Shown here piece by piece: positions 27,701 to 39,700 of a DNA stretch of 64,000 nucleotides. Source of the DNA: Amia ocellicauda (lineage: Eukaryota; Chordata; Actinopteri; Amiiformes; Amiidae); contig NC_089853.1 of assembly GCF_036373705.1 (NCBI RefSeq), forward strand, positions 575,001 through 639,000, read 5' to 3'. Each line of letters opens with the position of its first letter. The first letter of the stretch is position 1. The notes below the pieces were generated by a model that was given only the letters and a program-made list of their open reading frames with translations, did not search any database and had not been told where the DNA came from. The translations under genes were made by a program, and so were the position numbers.

Positions 27701-30700
27701 GTTTTCCAAAACAAAAACTGTGGTTTATTAATCTGTTACAGAGGTACTTCCCCTTTCCCCCTTTTTCCTTCAGATTCTCTCCAAACACACAGATGTTTCT
27801 CTCCATTAAACTCCCACTCAGCTCAACTCCCGGCGTGTCACCCCACCCTTATATACACCCCCTATCTGGTGTCTCCCTCCCGTCCAATCACTGCTTTCCT
27901 TCTGTACCACCCTGGGACGGGGGGAGCCACACAGACACAAATACCCACGACATCCCCCCCTTACCCAACACAACGAGACGCCACATGTAACACACATTCA
28001 CACTCATGCACACACACAGACAGACAGACAGAGTCCCCGAACTGACTCACCCACCCTGCATACACACTTTTACATCCCCCCCCCACCTTTGGGCTGCCCT
28101 ACTGGCACAGACACACAGACACCCACCAGGATCGCTACACAGCCCTCCCCAGTCCCTCGCCCCCGAGGAACAGACTAACTCGGCCAAGTGTCCTGGCGGC
28201 CTCTGGTTCCGGGCTGGACGAACAGGAAGTGGGAAGAGCCACTTGGGGTTGAGTTGGGCTGCCTGCTGTTCACAAAGGGAGCAGGGGCAGAGGAGGGAAG
28301 TTCAGGGGACGGGGCCACTGGGGACAGGTCAAGGGCAACAGAGGGTGGAGAAGGGGCAGCAGAGGAGGAACAAGGGGCAACAGGGGGTGGATGAATGGGA
28401 ACAGGTGTGGGCCGAGGGTCAGCAGGTGGAGGGTCCAGGAAGCTGAGGCGGGCCCGGCCGTGATAAGGAGCAAGGTGGTCCCGGTGCAGAACCACCGCCT
28501 TGCCTCGTGGGGGGAGGTGAACATGGTACACTTGCTGTCCAGCTTCGGGCAGCGGCCCTTCACCCGCTTCAGGCTGAAGACCCAGACCAGTTCCCCGGTG
28601 CTGAAGTGTGGCCCCTTTCAATGGAGGTTGTATCCCCGCTTCTGTCGCACCCCCGCAGCTTCCAACTGCTTGCTGGCGAATTGGTGGGCCATCTCCAGCC
28701 GGTTCTGTAGCTTTCGGGCATACTCGGGTCCGGCGTCGGCCATCGGGGTCCGCAATTCTCGTCCCAGCATGAGGAGGGCAGGGGTGCAGGCCGTGGACTC
28801 TTGTACGGCTGTTCGACAGGCCAGGAGGACCAGGGGCAGATGGAGGTCCCAATCTTTCTTGTCTGCTGCCACCACCAGGACCAATTGAGCGCCGAGGGTA
28901 CAGTTGAACCTCTCGATGAGGCCATCACCCTGCGGGTTCAGTGGGGTGGTCCTGGTCTTTTGGATGCCCAGGCGGTTGCACAGCTCCCTGAACATCCAGG
29001 ACTCGAAGTTTCTTCCCTGGTCCGAATGGAGCTGCGTGGGGACTCTGAATCTGCTAAAGAACCCCTCCACCAGGGCATCAGCCACCGTCTCGGCCTCCTG
29101 GTCTAGAAGGACATAATCAATCAATCAATACATTTTTATTTGTATAGCGCCCTTCGCAGGGTAGCTATAGTATCTGTGTATGTTTCCTGTTCTATCTGTT
29201 TTCTACTGCTGTTAACTTTGCTATTGAAATGATCCATGAAGTCACTACAGGTGAAATTGGGGGGGAATAACCTCTGAAGGCTTTTCCTGCTGGTTAGTAA
29301 GTGTCGCTATTGTATTAAAAAGAAAACGCGGGTTATTCTTATGTGTCTCTATTAAATTGGAGTAGTAGGGAGACCTAGCAGAGGACAGGGCTGCTTCTAT
29401 CTTATTATACTGTCATTCCATGCCATGTGAAGACCTCTAGGTTTGTTTCTCTCCATTTACGCTCACATCTACGGCATTCTGTTTTAAGTGAGCGAGTGTG
29501 TTCGTCAAACCATGGTGAGTGTTTTGTTGGTTTAATTTGTCGAGTCCTTAATGGGGCTACTGTATCTAAAGCAGTGCTTAGTGTATTGTTGAAATTATTT
29601 AATAATTCATCTGCAGATCCTGTTTTGATAAAGCTAGCATTTGGCAACAGGGTAGTGAATTTATGAATAGCAGTGGGATTTAGGCAGCGAGTTTCTATAT
29701 TCCTCTCCTGTGTGTCTAATTCTACTCCAGGCAGCTCAAATGTAATAAGGCAGTGGTCGGAAATTGTCTGGTTTTGGGGTGATATTATTAGGTTGTGAAT
29801 CTGTACCTCATGGGTAATAACTAGATCTAGTGTGTGATTGTGATGATGTGTGGGTCCAGACACATGCTGAGTGAAGCCTACAGACTCCAATAGGGACAAG
29901 AAACTAACAGTGAGGGGGTCGTTTTTAATGTCAATATGTATGTTAAAGTCCCCCAAAATAATGAGTTTATCATAATGTATGGCTAAGTCAGATAAGAGAT
30001 TGCTAAATTCGGTCATAAAAAAGGAATAGGGGCCTGGTGGCCTATAAATAGCTATAAGCTGAAGAGGTGGATTAAGCCTAAATTCTACCTGGTGAATTTC
30101 AAAAGATGCGAAGCTGTCTAATGGCTTAGTAGAGGCGCAGGTCTGTGCGGTAGATGGTGGCCAGCCCCCCCGCGGCCTGTTGCACGGGCCTTCTGGCAGT
30201 AAGAGAAGTCATTAGAGGAGGCTTCTACTAATGGAATAGTGTCGTCTGGTCTTAACCAGGTCTCAGTCAAGATGAGCACATCTATGTGTGTGTCAGTTAT
30301 GGTGTCATTTATTAAGGCTGCTTTGCTAGGTAGTGAGCGGATGTTTAAGACAGCAAGCTTATACATGGGAGGAGTAATGTGAGCAGGTAATTTCTGTCTT
30401 GTAGTTTTAACTTTTATTAGATTGTTGAAACGAGGGCCCCGAGAGGAAGGAAGAGTGCTCTGAAGAGTCATGTTTTTAAACAACTAGCTATATTATCAGA
30501 TAACATTAGCGTTCCTCTCCAGCTTGGATGGAGCCCATCTCTTCTGTATAAGCCAGGCCTTTCCCAAAAACAATCCCAATTGTTCACAAAAACGAAATTA
30601 TTTGATGCACACCAGCTTGTCAACCAGCTATTTAGAGAAGACAGCCTGCTGAAGGCCTCATCCCCTCTGTGTAATGTTGGTAGCAGCCAGAGACAATTAT

Positions 30701-33700
30701 ATTCTGACATTGTTTTTTCGCTGTTTTGCATAGCGATGCAAAATTTCTTTTTTAAATCTCAGTCTATGTCTAATATCGTTAGTGCCAGCGTGAATAACCA
30801 GAGTAGAAACTTCGCCGCCTGGCAATTCGTCCAATTTAGCTTCAATGTCAGAGACTCTGGCTCCCGGGAGGCATTTTACTTCTATTGCTGGTGACACAAT
30901 CTTTATATTTCTAACTATGGAGTCTCCAATAATGAGCACCTTCTCAGCAGACGCGCCGTCGAGGGGTTCAAATCTGTTCAGGGTCCGAATGGGAGACCGG
31001 AGCGCCGGAGCTCTAGCTCTGGATTTCGAGCTTCTAGAGCCTCTCTTTACCGAGACCCAGCGATCCTGCTGTGACTGCGCAGCCGCCGGTGTCGGCCTCT
31101 CGCTGGCTACAGAGGACGAATCTGTGTTTCTACAGACCGAGTCAAGCCAATTCTCGGCCTCTTTTAAATTTGTAAGAGTATCTACGTGCTCCTCCAACAC
31201 GCGTACTCGTTCCGCCAACTCCTTATTAACTACGCATTTTGTGCAAGTAAAATGATCATTTTGGTCCGTGGATCTAACCATGGTAAACATGCTGCACGAC
31301 AAACAGTAAATGGCATTAGAAAAATACATATTAGCAGTACTCCCCTTTTGTGTGCCGCTGTTATTTTTGCTTCTCTTCTCGGAGGCAGATGCAGGCGTTC
31401 CATGTGTGGGCCATAAGCCTCAGGCCATTAAGTGAAGTAATCGAGGACCTCCAGCACATATCTGTTGCACCGGGTGGAGCGTGGAAATGGGCCCAGCACA
31501 TCCACATCCTAGGTGTTCGTCGTCACCAATGTCCAATAATATTTGCAATGCCTCCCCTTCCAATGCGGCCGAAAGCTGTGTGGCTTTTTGTTCAGCAGTC
31601 CAGGCATTGGCCCAAGCCACCATCTCGAACTTGGCCTTGTAGGCCTCCCAGGGGGCCTTTCCATCATAATGCTCCACCATCAGCTCCTTCCGGCCAGCCA
31701 TCGGCACAGGGCAGACTGGGGATGAGGTCTGTGGTGTAGGCAACAGTTCCAGGGCCTGGGCGGCGCCTTGTGCAGTCTGGGCCCGGACAGTCATGCCATA
31801 TTTCCCTGCCGCTATAGGAGCGGTGCCTATGTCTAGGTTTAGCTACCCCCACCGCTAACACATGCACGCCTTGTTTTACAGTCTCGGTACTTACAGGCTC
31901 TCTTTCTATTAGCGGCTGTATCAGGGCGAACTCGGGGGGACTCAGTCTCTTGATCAGCTGTAAAAGCTGTGTATCTGCAGTCCACGTGTCTTGTTCCGAC
32001 TTGGTTTTAGGCTGCTCTTCTGTGGGCTTACTGAGTGCCGCGTCTTCCACATGGGCCGCATTGGTCCTGCAGTCCAAGATGGCCGCTCTTCTGGTGTTGT
32101 ATTTCCGTCCGTGGCAACGTGGTCGGCCTGGTCCCGTCCTGCGCCTCCTGGCCAATCTCCTCTCTCCATCGTTGCACCTCATCTCGTTACACCTCTCTCT
32201 TCCTCCCCACCTCTCGCTGTATTTCTTCTAATATTTTTCTTACGCTCTCTCCTTCTGGGTGCCTCCTCGGCATGGCTCCCAGTAGTTGTTCTCCCTTTGT
32301 CAGTGGCACAGCCATTCTTCTTCTCTTCCGCACGCATAGTTTGTATTTTTTATTCTGACACCAAATGTAGCGACCTTGCCTTTTTACAGGTAAAATAATG
32401 ATAAAATAACGCACTCGAGGCAGAGTTTTTCAAAACAAAAACTGTGGTTTATTAATCTGTTACAGAGGTACTTCCCCTTCCCCCTTTTTCCTTCAGATTC
32501 TCTCCAAACACACAGATGTTTCTCTCCATTAAACTCCCACTCAACTCAACTCCCGGGGCGTCACCACGCCCTTATATACACCCCCTATCTGGTGACTCCC
32601 TCCTGTCCAATCACTGCTTTCCGGCTGGGAGCCACACAGACACAAATACCCACAACATCACTCCCTAACCCAGCCAAGTTAAATATGCATTTCAAAAGTT
32701 AAGTGTTTAGTTTGCAAAGCTTGTATTTAGGATTTAGCTCAATATTTTGTAAAATGATAAGTATTTACTTTTGAAAACAGAGATTTAGCATTTATTTATG
32801 TTAAAATTTGAAATGCCTAATTATTTACTAAATCTGGAAACACAAAATATGAGTTAAAGCTCTGAAAAAAGACACGTGAGAAAAAGTGCTTCCCTTTCAT
32901 TAACTGAGGTCTGCATCATACTGTGTCTCATGCTCTTGGCAAGGTCAGCTGATTTCTCGGAGCAGCTTATTTATGTGACGCTGGTTTCTCCCTTCAGTGT
33001 CTCCAGTGGGTCTGCAGCCCTGCGCCCTGAGAGCCGGAGGACTTTCATTCAGTTTAATTCCAGCAGTGCACTGAATTTAAAATAAAAAGTATAATTAAGC
33101 ATTGATCATTCATTTCAAACACGTGTTTACACTAGTTTAGTTAAATGACAAAAGTACAGTTTCTCACGACAGTGTCTTACTCCCTGATATCATTTTCCAG
33201 AGCGTCTCATTGTCACTGGTGCCAGTCATCCTGTGATTGCCCACGCTGGAGGAGAGGTGGTTCTGAACTGCTCTGTGGATATACACGTCCCTGTGGAGCA
33301 GCTGGAGGTGGAGTGGAGAAAGACAGAGTCCTCTATCTTAGTGCACCTGTTCTCAGAGGGAGACAGCTGGCCTGAGTCTCAGCACCCGCGCTACAGGGGC
33401 CGGGCCGAGCTCTTCCCTGAGGAGATCCGCTCAGGAAACTACTCCTTAAAACTGAAGGATCTCCGGACTGAAGACCAAGGGGAGTACAGATGCATCGTCA
33501 GCACAGATAGTGGATCTGCAAACGCTACGGCAGAAGTGAAAGCGCTGGGTGAGTAGCAAGATACCCCGAGTACTCAAGTGATTGTTGATTGTAGGGAGGA
33601 CGATAAAGAAGGGATTTTATATCAAACTCAAGAAACAATTAAAGTGCCTGTTAAATCAACATCCCATACATTTTGTAAATAAGTGGCAATCTGAATGTGG

Positions 33701-36700
33701 CCGTTGTTGACCACAGGTTTGCACATATAAAGTAGTAATAGCTGATGATACTCACACAGCTTTGTGGAAATAATGTTTAAAACAAATGTAAACTTTTAGT
33801 CGGCTTTTGGGTAGTTTTTTAAGTCTGAGAAGAACAGGAGTTTTCAATGCCAGCTTGCAAATGAAAAATACAATAAAACATGTTTAATACAGATGTTTAT
33901 TCCAGTATTTAAGACAACACTCAGGCACCGCTGTGAGCACCTGATTGGCCTCACATGCTGTTGAACCCGGGCATCAGTGGGGGTCAGATTCTTAAAGCAA
34001 CGTTTCCACCATTGTTTTCCTTCCACAGGTTTTTCTGGCAGACATATATGTGTTTTGCTGCTCTCCTTTGCAGCACTGGGAGTGTCGCTTCTAACCTGTG
34101 TTCCAACACTTCTGCACTTATTGAATATCAAGTCAATTTTTGATTGTAAGTATTTTCATACTTTTGTAAATTTCTTAAGGATAAATTATTGATTTAATTA
34201 ATACATATAGTATAGTCTCTACATCAAAATATTATGAAGTCTTCAGTGCTTAAGTTACAGGTTTATTATGTTCAGAAGAGTATCAGCTAACTGCCTTTTA
34301 GCCAACGTCCTGTTTAAATGACTTAAACTGCTTCCATTCCACAGTGTTGTCATGTCGGCTTCTCTGAGGACGTTCCCTTAGTCCCTTCATTCCCACTCGC
34401 CATTCTTTGGTGTTGTGATGTAATATTGTGATGTTCTTGAAACATGACTTTGGTAGTAATGCTTCAAGGTTTTTTGGGATTGGGATTTTGAGCTGTGAAT
34501 GTGTTTTTCATCCTTTAACATTGGTATCACTGAAATCAGCTTGCTTTAAATGAACCTTTAAAAATCATTGCATGTGTTGAAGTAGACCTTGTGCAGTTCT
34601 GTAATTCTAACTCACAAAGCAGGGATTTATATCCCAAGATGGGAGATACTTAAACAAAACATGAAAAAGACAGATTTCTCAATCTACTTGAATCTATCAA
34701 TGATCTTTTACTTTCATAACAATTACTTGTTATCAATTCCAGGTGAAATGAGAGCGGGGTGGTGGTGGTGTTTAGTGAACTGCATCGCCCCGTGTGTGTT
34801 GTTGTTTCCTGCATTCATCCTCTGGGGTGTAATTGAAGGTAAGAGTGTGTATTTAAACTGCAATACAGTGATACTCTGGCAGTTTATTTTGTAATTATAT
34901 TAGATTCAGCTGACTTACTGTAGAATGCCGAAGGAGGTTTTACACCTATTTAAGGAAATTATAATGCAATTAATGAACCTTATACTAAACCAGTCAGATT
35001 GTGTTTTTGTTACACAGGCAACGTTAACCAGAAAGAAATGCCAGAAAACAAAATGTATTACTCATTGCTTAGCTATAATGTAATATTTTGCATTATGAAT
35101 AAAATATCCGTGCAGATAATGTTCATGTTTAAGTCTCGTAAAATAGAATTAATTAACTAAAAATCATCAGGAGTTGGGTTTTCAAAGATTAATGTCACTC
35201 ACCAGGATTCAAGTTTAATATGACTTAGGCAAGATACTTGTTTGCTGTGAGGCGTGTTTCCTTGTTAAGTACATGATTTGTCTTGAAGGATTTCTGCAAG
35301 AAGCTCTCACATGTTCAACTATTATTCTCATGAGGATTATGTTATTATTAAAGATGTCCCCACGTTTACACAAACTCCCAGGTAGGTCCTGCATGAATAT
35401 AACAATCATTAATTCAACTTAAATATGTCTTTACTGATCTTGCATGTTTAACAGAAGGGTAGTGCTTCTCATAAAGTCTTGTAAAGAGGAAGCAGTGCTG
35501 ACAGTCAGGTTATCACACACTGATGAGCTGCCAGTCGAGTTCCTGGGTTAGAGGGTATATGTTCCATTTAAATCCAATCAGGAAATGTTGTCCAGTTTGT
35601 AATGTTAATATTGGACACTAGGGGGCTTCGGCAACACAACTCCAGACAGTAATCCCAGGGGCCCCGTAGGGCCACATCTGGGCCGCCCAGGAGTGAGGAC
35701 CGCAGTCACGCTTCTACCGGGAACTGTCTGCAATCAGCAAATACAAAGCAGGGCTACAGATGTCATCTCTTATGCCCTTCGCTTACAAAAGCAAGGCCGA
35801 CTGCTCTACTAGTGCAGCTAGTGAGGCCGTATATCTACTTGCATAATATTTGGCACGGCAATCAAGCAACTTGTGCGGCCTACGCACATTTTAATGGCAG
35901 TGGACCCCTGATCCAACAGGAGCGGGGCCACAGACCCACTGAAATCAACATAATTAGCTCTCCTACACTCAGCACATCACCACGCTGACACGCACCTACA
36001 GATTCTTCCTGAGCAACACACGCCGAATCCGTCCCTTCCTCACCAACTACTCGACTCTGCTCGTCCAGTCACTGGTCCTCTCCCGCCTGAACTACTGCAA
36101 CTCCCTCCTGGCCGGCCTGCCTGCAACTACTACCCGTCCGCTTCAGCTCATCCAGAACTCTGCGGCTTGTCTGATATTCTCTATGCCCCGATTCGCACAC
36201 GCTACTCCACTGCTCCGCTCCCTCCACTGGCTCCCGATAGCGGCATGCATTCAGTTCAAGACTTTGACCCTCACCTACCGCTGTCTTGACCACACTGTAC
36301 CAAGCTACCTCCAGACCACTGCGGTCTTCCGGGGCCAGAAGAATAACTCTGCCTCCTCTCCACTCCCCTTCCTCCAGAGCCACTCCTTCTCATCCCTGGT
36401 GGAACGACCTTCCCACTGAAGTCAAAACAGCAGAGTCCTTGACCTCCTTCCGGCGATTACTCAAAACACATCTTTTCAGACAGTACTTGTAATTTAGTCA
36501 TTTACTCTCCATGTAACGGAATTTTACAAGTTTTTAATGCGTTCGGGTGCCAGATAAGACTTAGCTCATCAAAATTCAAAATAATAATATTAATCCATTT
36601 CGAGGACTTAGCAGTTAACATTTCCACCATCCCTCTTTAATATTTCCAATGCACTTTAAACAAGCTATACAATAGGAGTGTTTAACGTAGTTGTCCCAAC

Positions 36701-39700
36701 AGATTAAACACCATCCCCCCACTTCCAGCATATACATCACTCAAAACTCTTATATAGACATATGGAATTAATTCAGTTCTCAAAATTTTATAGACACGAC
36801 TATTATTTTTAAATGCTCTAGTTGTTAATCGAAACTGAAACCGAAAGCGCAGCCGGAGCTCCAGTACGTGGACGGAACAGATTCGGATAGCTATCAATAA
36901 TAACTAACAAAAAACAAATAGAGACACACACACAGTAGTGTAGACGGTAGCGAACAACACAGCCGTGAAGCCAACCAACCGAAAGCACAGAATAAGGTCT
37001 TAATGCACAGACAAGACATGAGCTCACATTCTCCGGTCCAGTGAAATGGCAAAAGAGGAACGAACCTTCGCAGATGTTACCTTTTATACAAACAGGAAGT
37101 GGAAGGGAGTTGTTTAAGTGACGGGCACAGGGGCCAATGGCAGCTTTGATAGAGTGACGTTTTCGATCGGGTTCCTACTGAAGTGTGGAGAAACCCCTCA
37201 TCCTTGGTCCCCCCATTGCTTTGTTCTCACACACTTAATGATAGTCTAATAAGGAATGTATTTTTTATTGTCATTATCATTGTTTATTTGCTATGGATAT
37301 GGCCAGTAAACTATTAAAAGTTGTTTTATAGAAATATTACTTTGAAATTGGCTGTTTAGGGAAGCACCATAGTTTGAAAAGTAATACTTGTTTTGTGTTT
37401 GTTTTGTCTTTTTTCAGAAACATATTGCAAGATACTCAAGGAATTAAGTATCTCAGTTGTGCATTTTGCATTAATAACACTGATCACTGCAGGTAAAAAA
37501 CATCACATTTTTTCTGGAAAATGCTTTTAGTACAACATAATGTCAGAATATTGGGAGTGTTACAATGCCTGTCAGATAGAGCGTGAAACAGTAATGGTCA
37601 AACGAATACCAACAAAAGGCCTGAACCTGGGATTCATATGTAAATTATGGTCATGCTGTAAACTGGGGAGATTTGCATGCAAGCGTCTGTATCACTGCAT
37701 GTCATGTGTCCAGTGTTTGTGAGCACAATGGCCCCTCCGTAACCCTTCTAGTAAACACATTGTACACAACACAGTGGTTATGATATTATGATCATACACT
37801 ACTGGTCAAAAGTTTTAGAACACCCCCATTTTTCCAGTTGTTGTTGAAATGTAAGCAGTTCAAGTCCAGTGAATAACCTGAAATGGTACAAAGGTAAGCG
37901 GTAAACTGCCACAGGTTAAAAAAAGTTTAGGTTACCAAAAACTGAAAAATAATGTACATTTCAGAGTTATTCAGAGTTATGTGTTACTACACCCTCTTAA
38001 GCATTGTTTGTCAGTGTTACGCGCAGCTCCTGTGCATAGAAGTGACACTGTGTTCCTACATTGCGCACATCGATTCAAAGCTTATTATCTTGGCTCCCAG
38101 CGCATTTCATTCTCAAACACATCCGATTTACAGTTTCCGTGTGATCCCGTCATTCAGGGCCCGGTGGGGTCTCATTCAGACAGTCACATATCACTCAGTT
38201 TCGATCGGATTGAGATAATTTTATATATACTTCAATGACTGCATTATAAAAGTGCAAGATAACGGGTCAGTTTATTATGGGTTTCAAGGTAAATTAACCT
38301 TGATTATGGACGTTTATGGATGTTTAATGGTTAGCAATGGAGTATTTCAGTTTAATGACAATGCGGAATGGTATTTTTTCTGTTATTTTTCCTTTTTTTA
38401 TGATTATGCTCTATATTGTTGTGGGTCTGTTGTGCACTGTTCAGTACTGCACATCGTGTTGTAATACTAACTTTATAAAACATTTAGCCTATATTCAAGG
38501 CCTGCTGCTCCATCAAGGTTGTGAAAAAACACTTGTGTAAGATCAGTAAAACAGTGTTCAATGTGCACATGTGTAAGCATTGGATTTGACTTCCTCTTTT
38601 GTTAAAAATGACAAGCCTGGCTGATTAAGGAGAATTCATCAAGATAATGGTTGAGAATTTGGGGAACTTGTGATAAGAGTATTAGACGTTCTTGCACACA
38701 ATTTCAATTCAGTACACAAAAAAAATGCGAATTTGCAATAATAAATTGATGACTATATTATTATTATTATTATTATTATTTAATATAACCAACCGTTAAT
38801 TAGAGGAATTGCATGTTTACTAAACCCGAGTCCCATTTGCAGTCCGTCTGCATGTCCTCCCCGCCACTGTGGTCCAGCCTGTTTCTGAGCCTTTTATTTT
38901 TCAGATAGACACACACTTCAGCCACTGTTCTGCTTCTCATCAGTAGAAGTTAAAACAATTGCACACCACATACTGGATTTTCTATATTTTTTTACAGATT
39001 GTTCAAAAATGAAAATATTCATGTTTATCAAAATTCAATTTTTTAAATTTTGTTTAAATTTTTTTTTTTTTTTAATATGACAATTTTTCATTTTTTTCAT
39101 AACTTTCAGAAAATTGAACTGTGTACATCTGTGGATCATGGGTCCATGTAGCTTATCAAAAGCATTACATGGACCCGCAATTCACAGCATAACACGGTTT
39201 AATTCGTCACATGACAGCCAGTGTATTTTTCTCTGTGTATGTAAACCATTCTTCCTGGGATTTTGCTGCAAGAACAGCACGACAACCAGTGCCATGAAAC
39301 GGGGGACGGGGACGGGGGGACGGGGACGAGGGGACAGAGGGGCTCAAGCCCTCATGGCCAAATGCCCCTTCCAACCCTCACTGCTGCCTGCTAATACCCC
39401 ATTTCCACTGGCCACATTTATGTTCCCCTCAGCATGGCCGGGCCGTATCTGTACACAATAATTTCCCAATCAGGCACAGCTGCCCTAGGAAGTGAATGTG
39501 AGAAACAAAACGCATCCTGGGAAACTCTGCATTCTGGGATTTAGTGTTTAAAACTGGAGGCTGAAATACCTTAATAATGTAAATGCAAAGAACTTTGGAT
39601 TAAAATGTTTTGGCGATATCTAACATATAGTCAAGAGGGTGATCAGATATTCAAAAGTAGAAACCAGGAAATATTGAAAAAATATTTATAAAACAAATTA

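Larger units (their letters stand above)
29115..31400 (-). mobile_element. CR1/L2-type LINE lacking reverse transcriptase, nested in gypsy
   Basis: The - strand order is ORF1 with an esterase-like domain (31329-30697), ORF2 start with an endonuclease domain (30483-29405), then abruptly a 3' tail (GGGCGCTATACAAATAAAAATG) and ATTG repeats at about 29115-29150. The sequence between endonuclease and tail covers only the linker before the polymerase, so the reverse transcriptase has been removed. It therefore cannot retrotranspose on its own. Confidence 0.82.
27646..32675 (-). mobile_element. Ty3/gypsy LTR retrotransposon, defective, with LINE inside
   Basis: On the - strand: 5' LTR (32366-32675), then TTTGGTGTCAGAA, which is the usual primer-site position, a gag-like region (32182-31420), an integrase region (29124-28500), a G-rich polypurine-like tract at 28140-28150, and the 3' LTR (27646-28139). 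Protease, reverse transcriptase and RNase H are absent: gag runs into the LINE and integrase emerges on the other side. It lies in the gene B intron between V1 and V2, antisense to the gene. Confidence 0.88.

Noticed and set aside
28188..28888. + strand frames in the gypsy integrase area
   Set aside because: Antisense to a clear integrase reading frame.
31950..32398. + strand frames opposite gag
   Set aside because: Shadow frames in the gypsy gag/leader region.
32876..33085. Open frame before V2 that faintly resembles the start of a V exon ([12 protein letters not shown])
   Set aside because: No Cys/Trp/DxGxYxC pattern and no donor in phase; similarity too weak to call a relic V exon.
37952..38540. 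Several short open frames
   Set aside because: No conserved motif, no phase-compatible splice sites with gene B.
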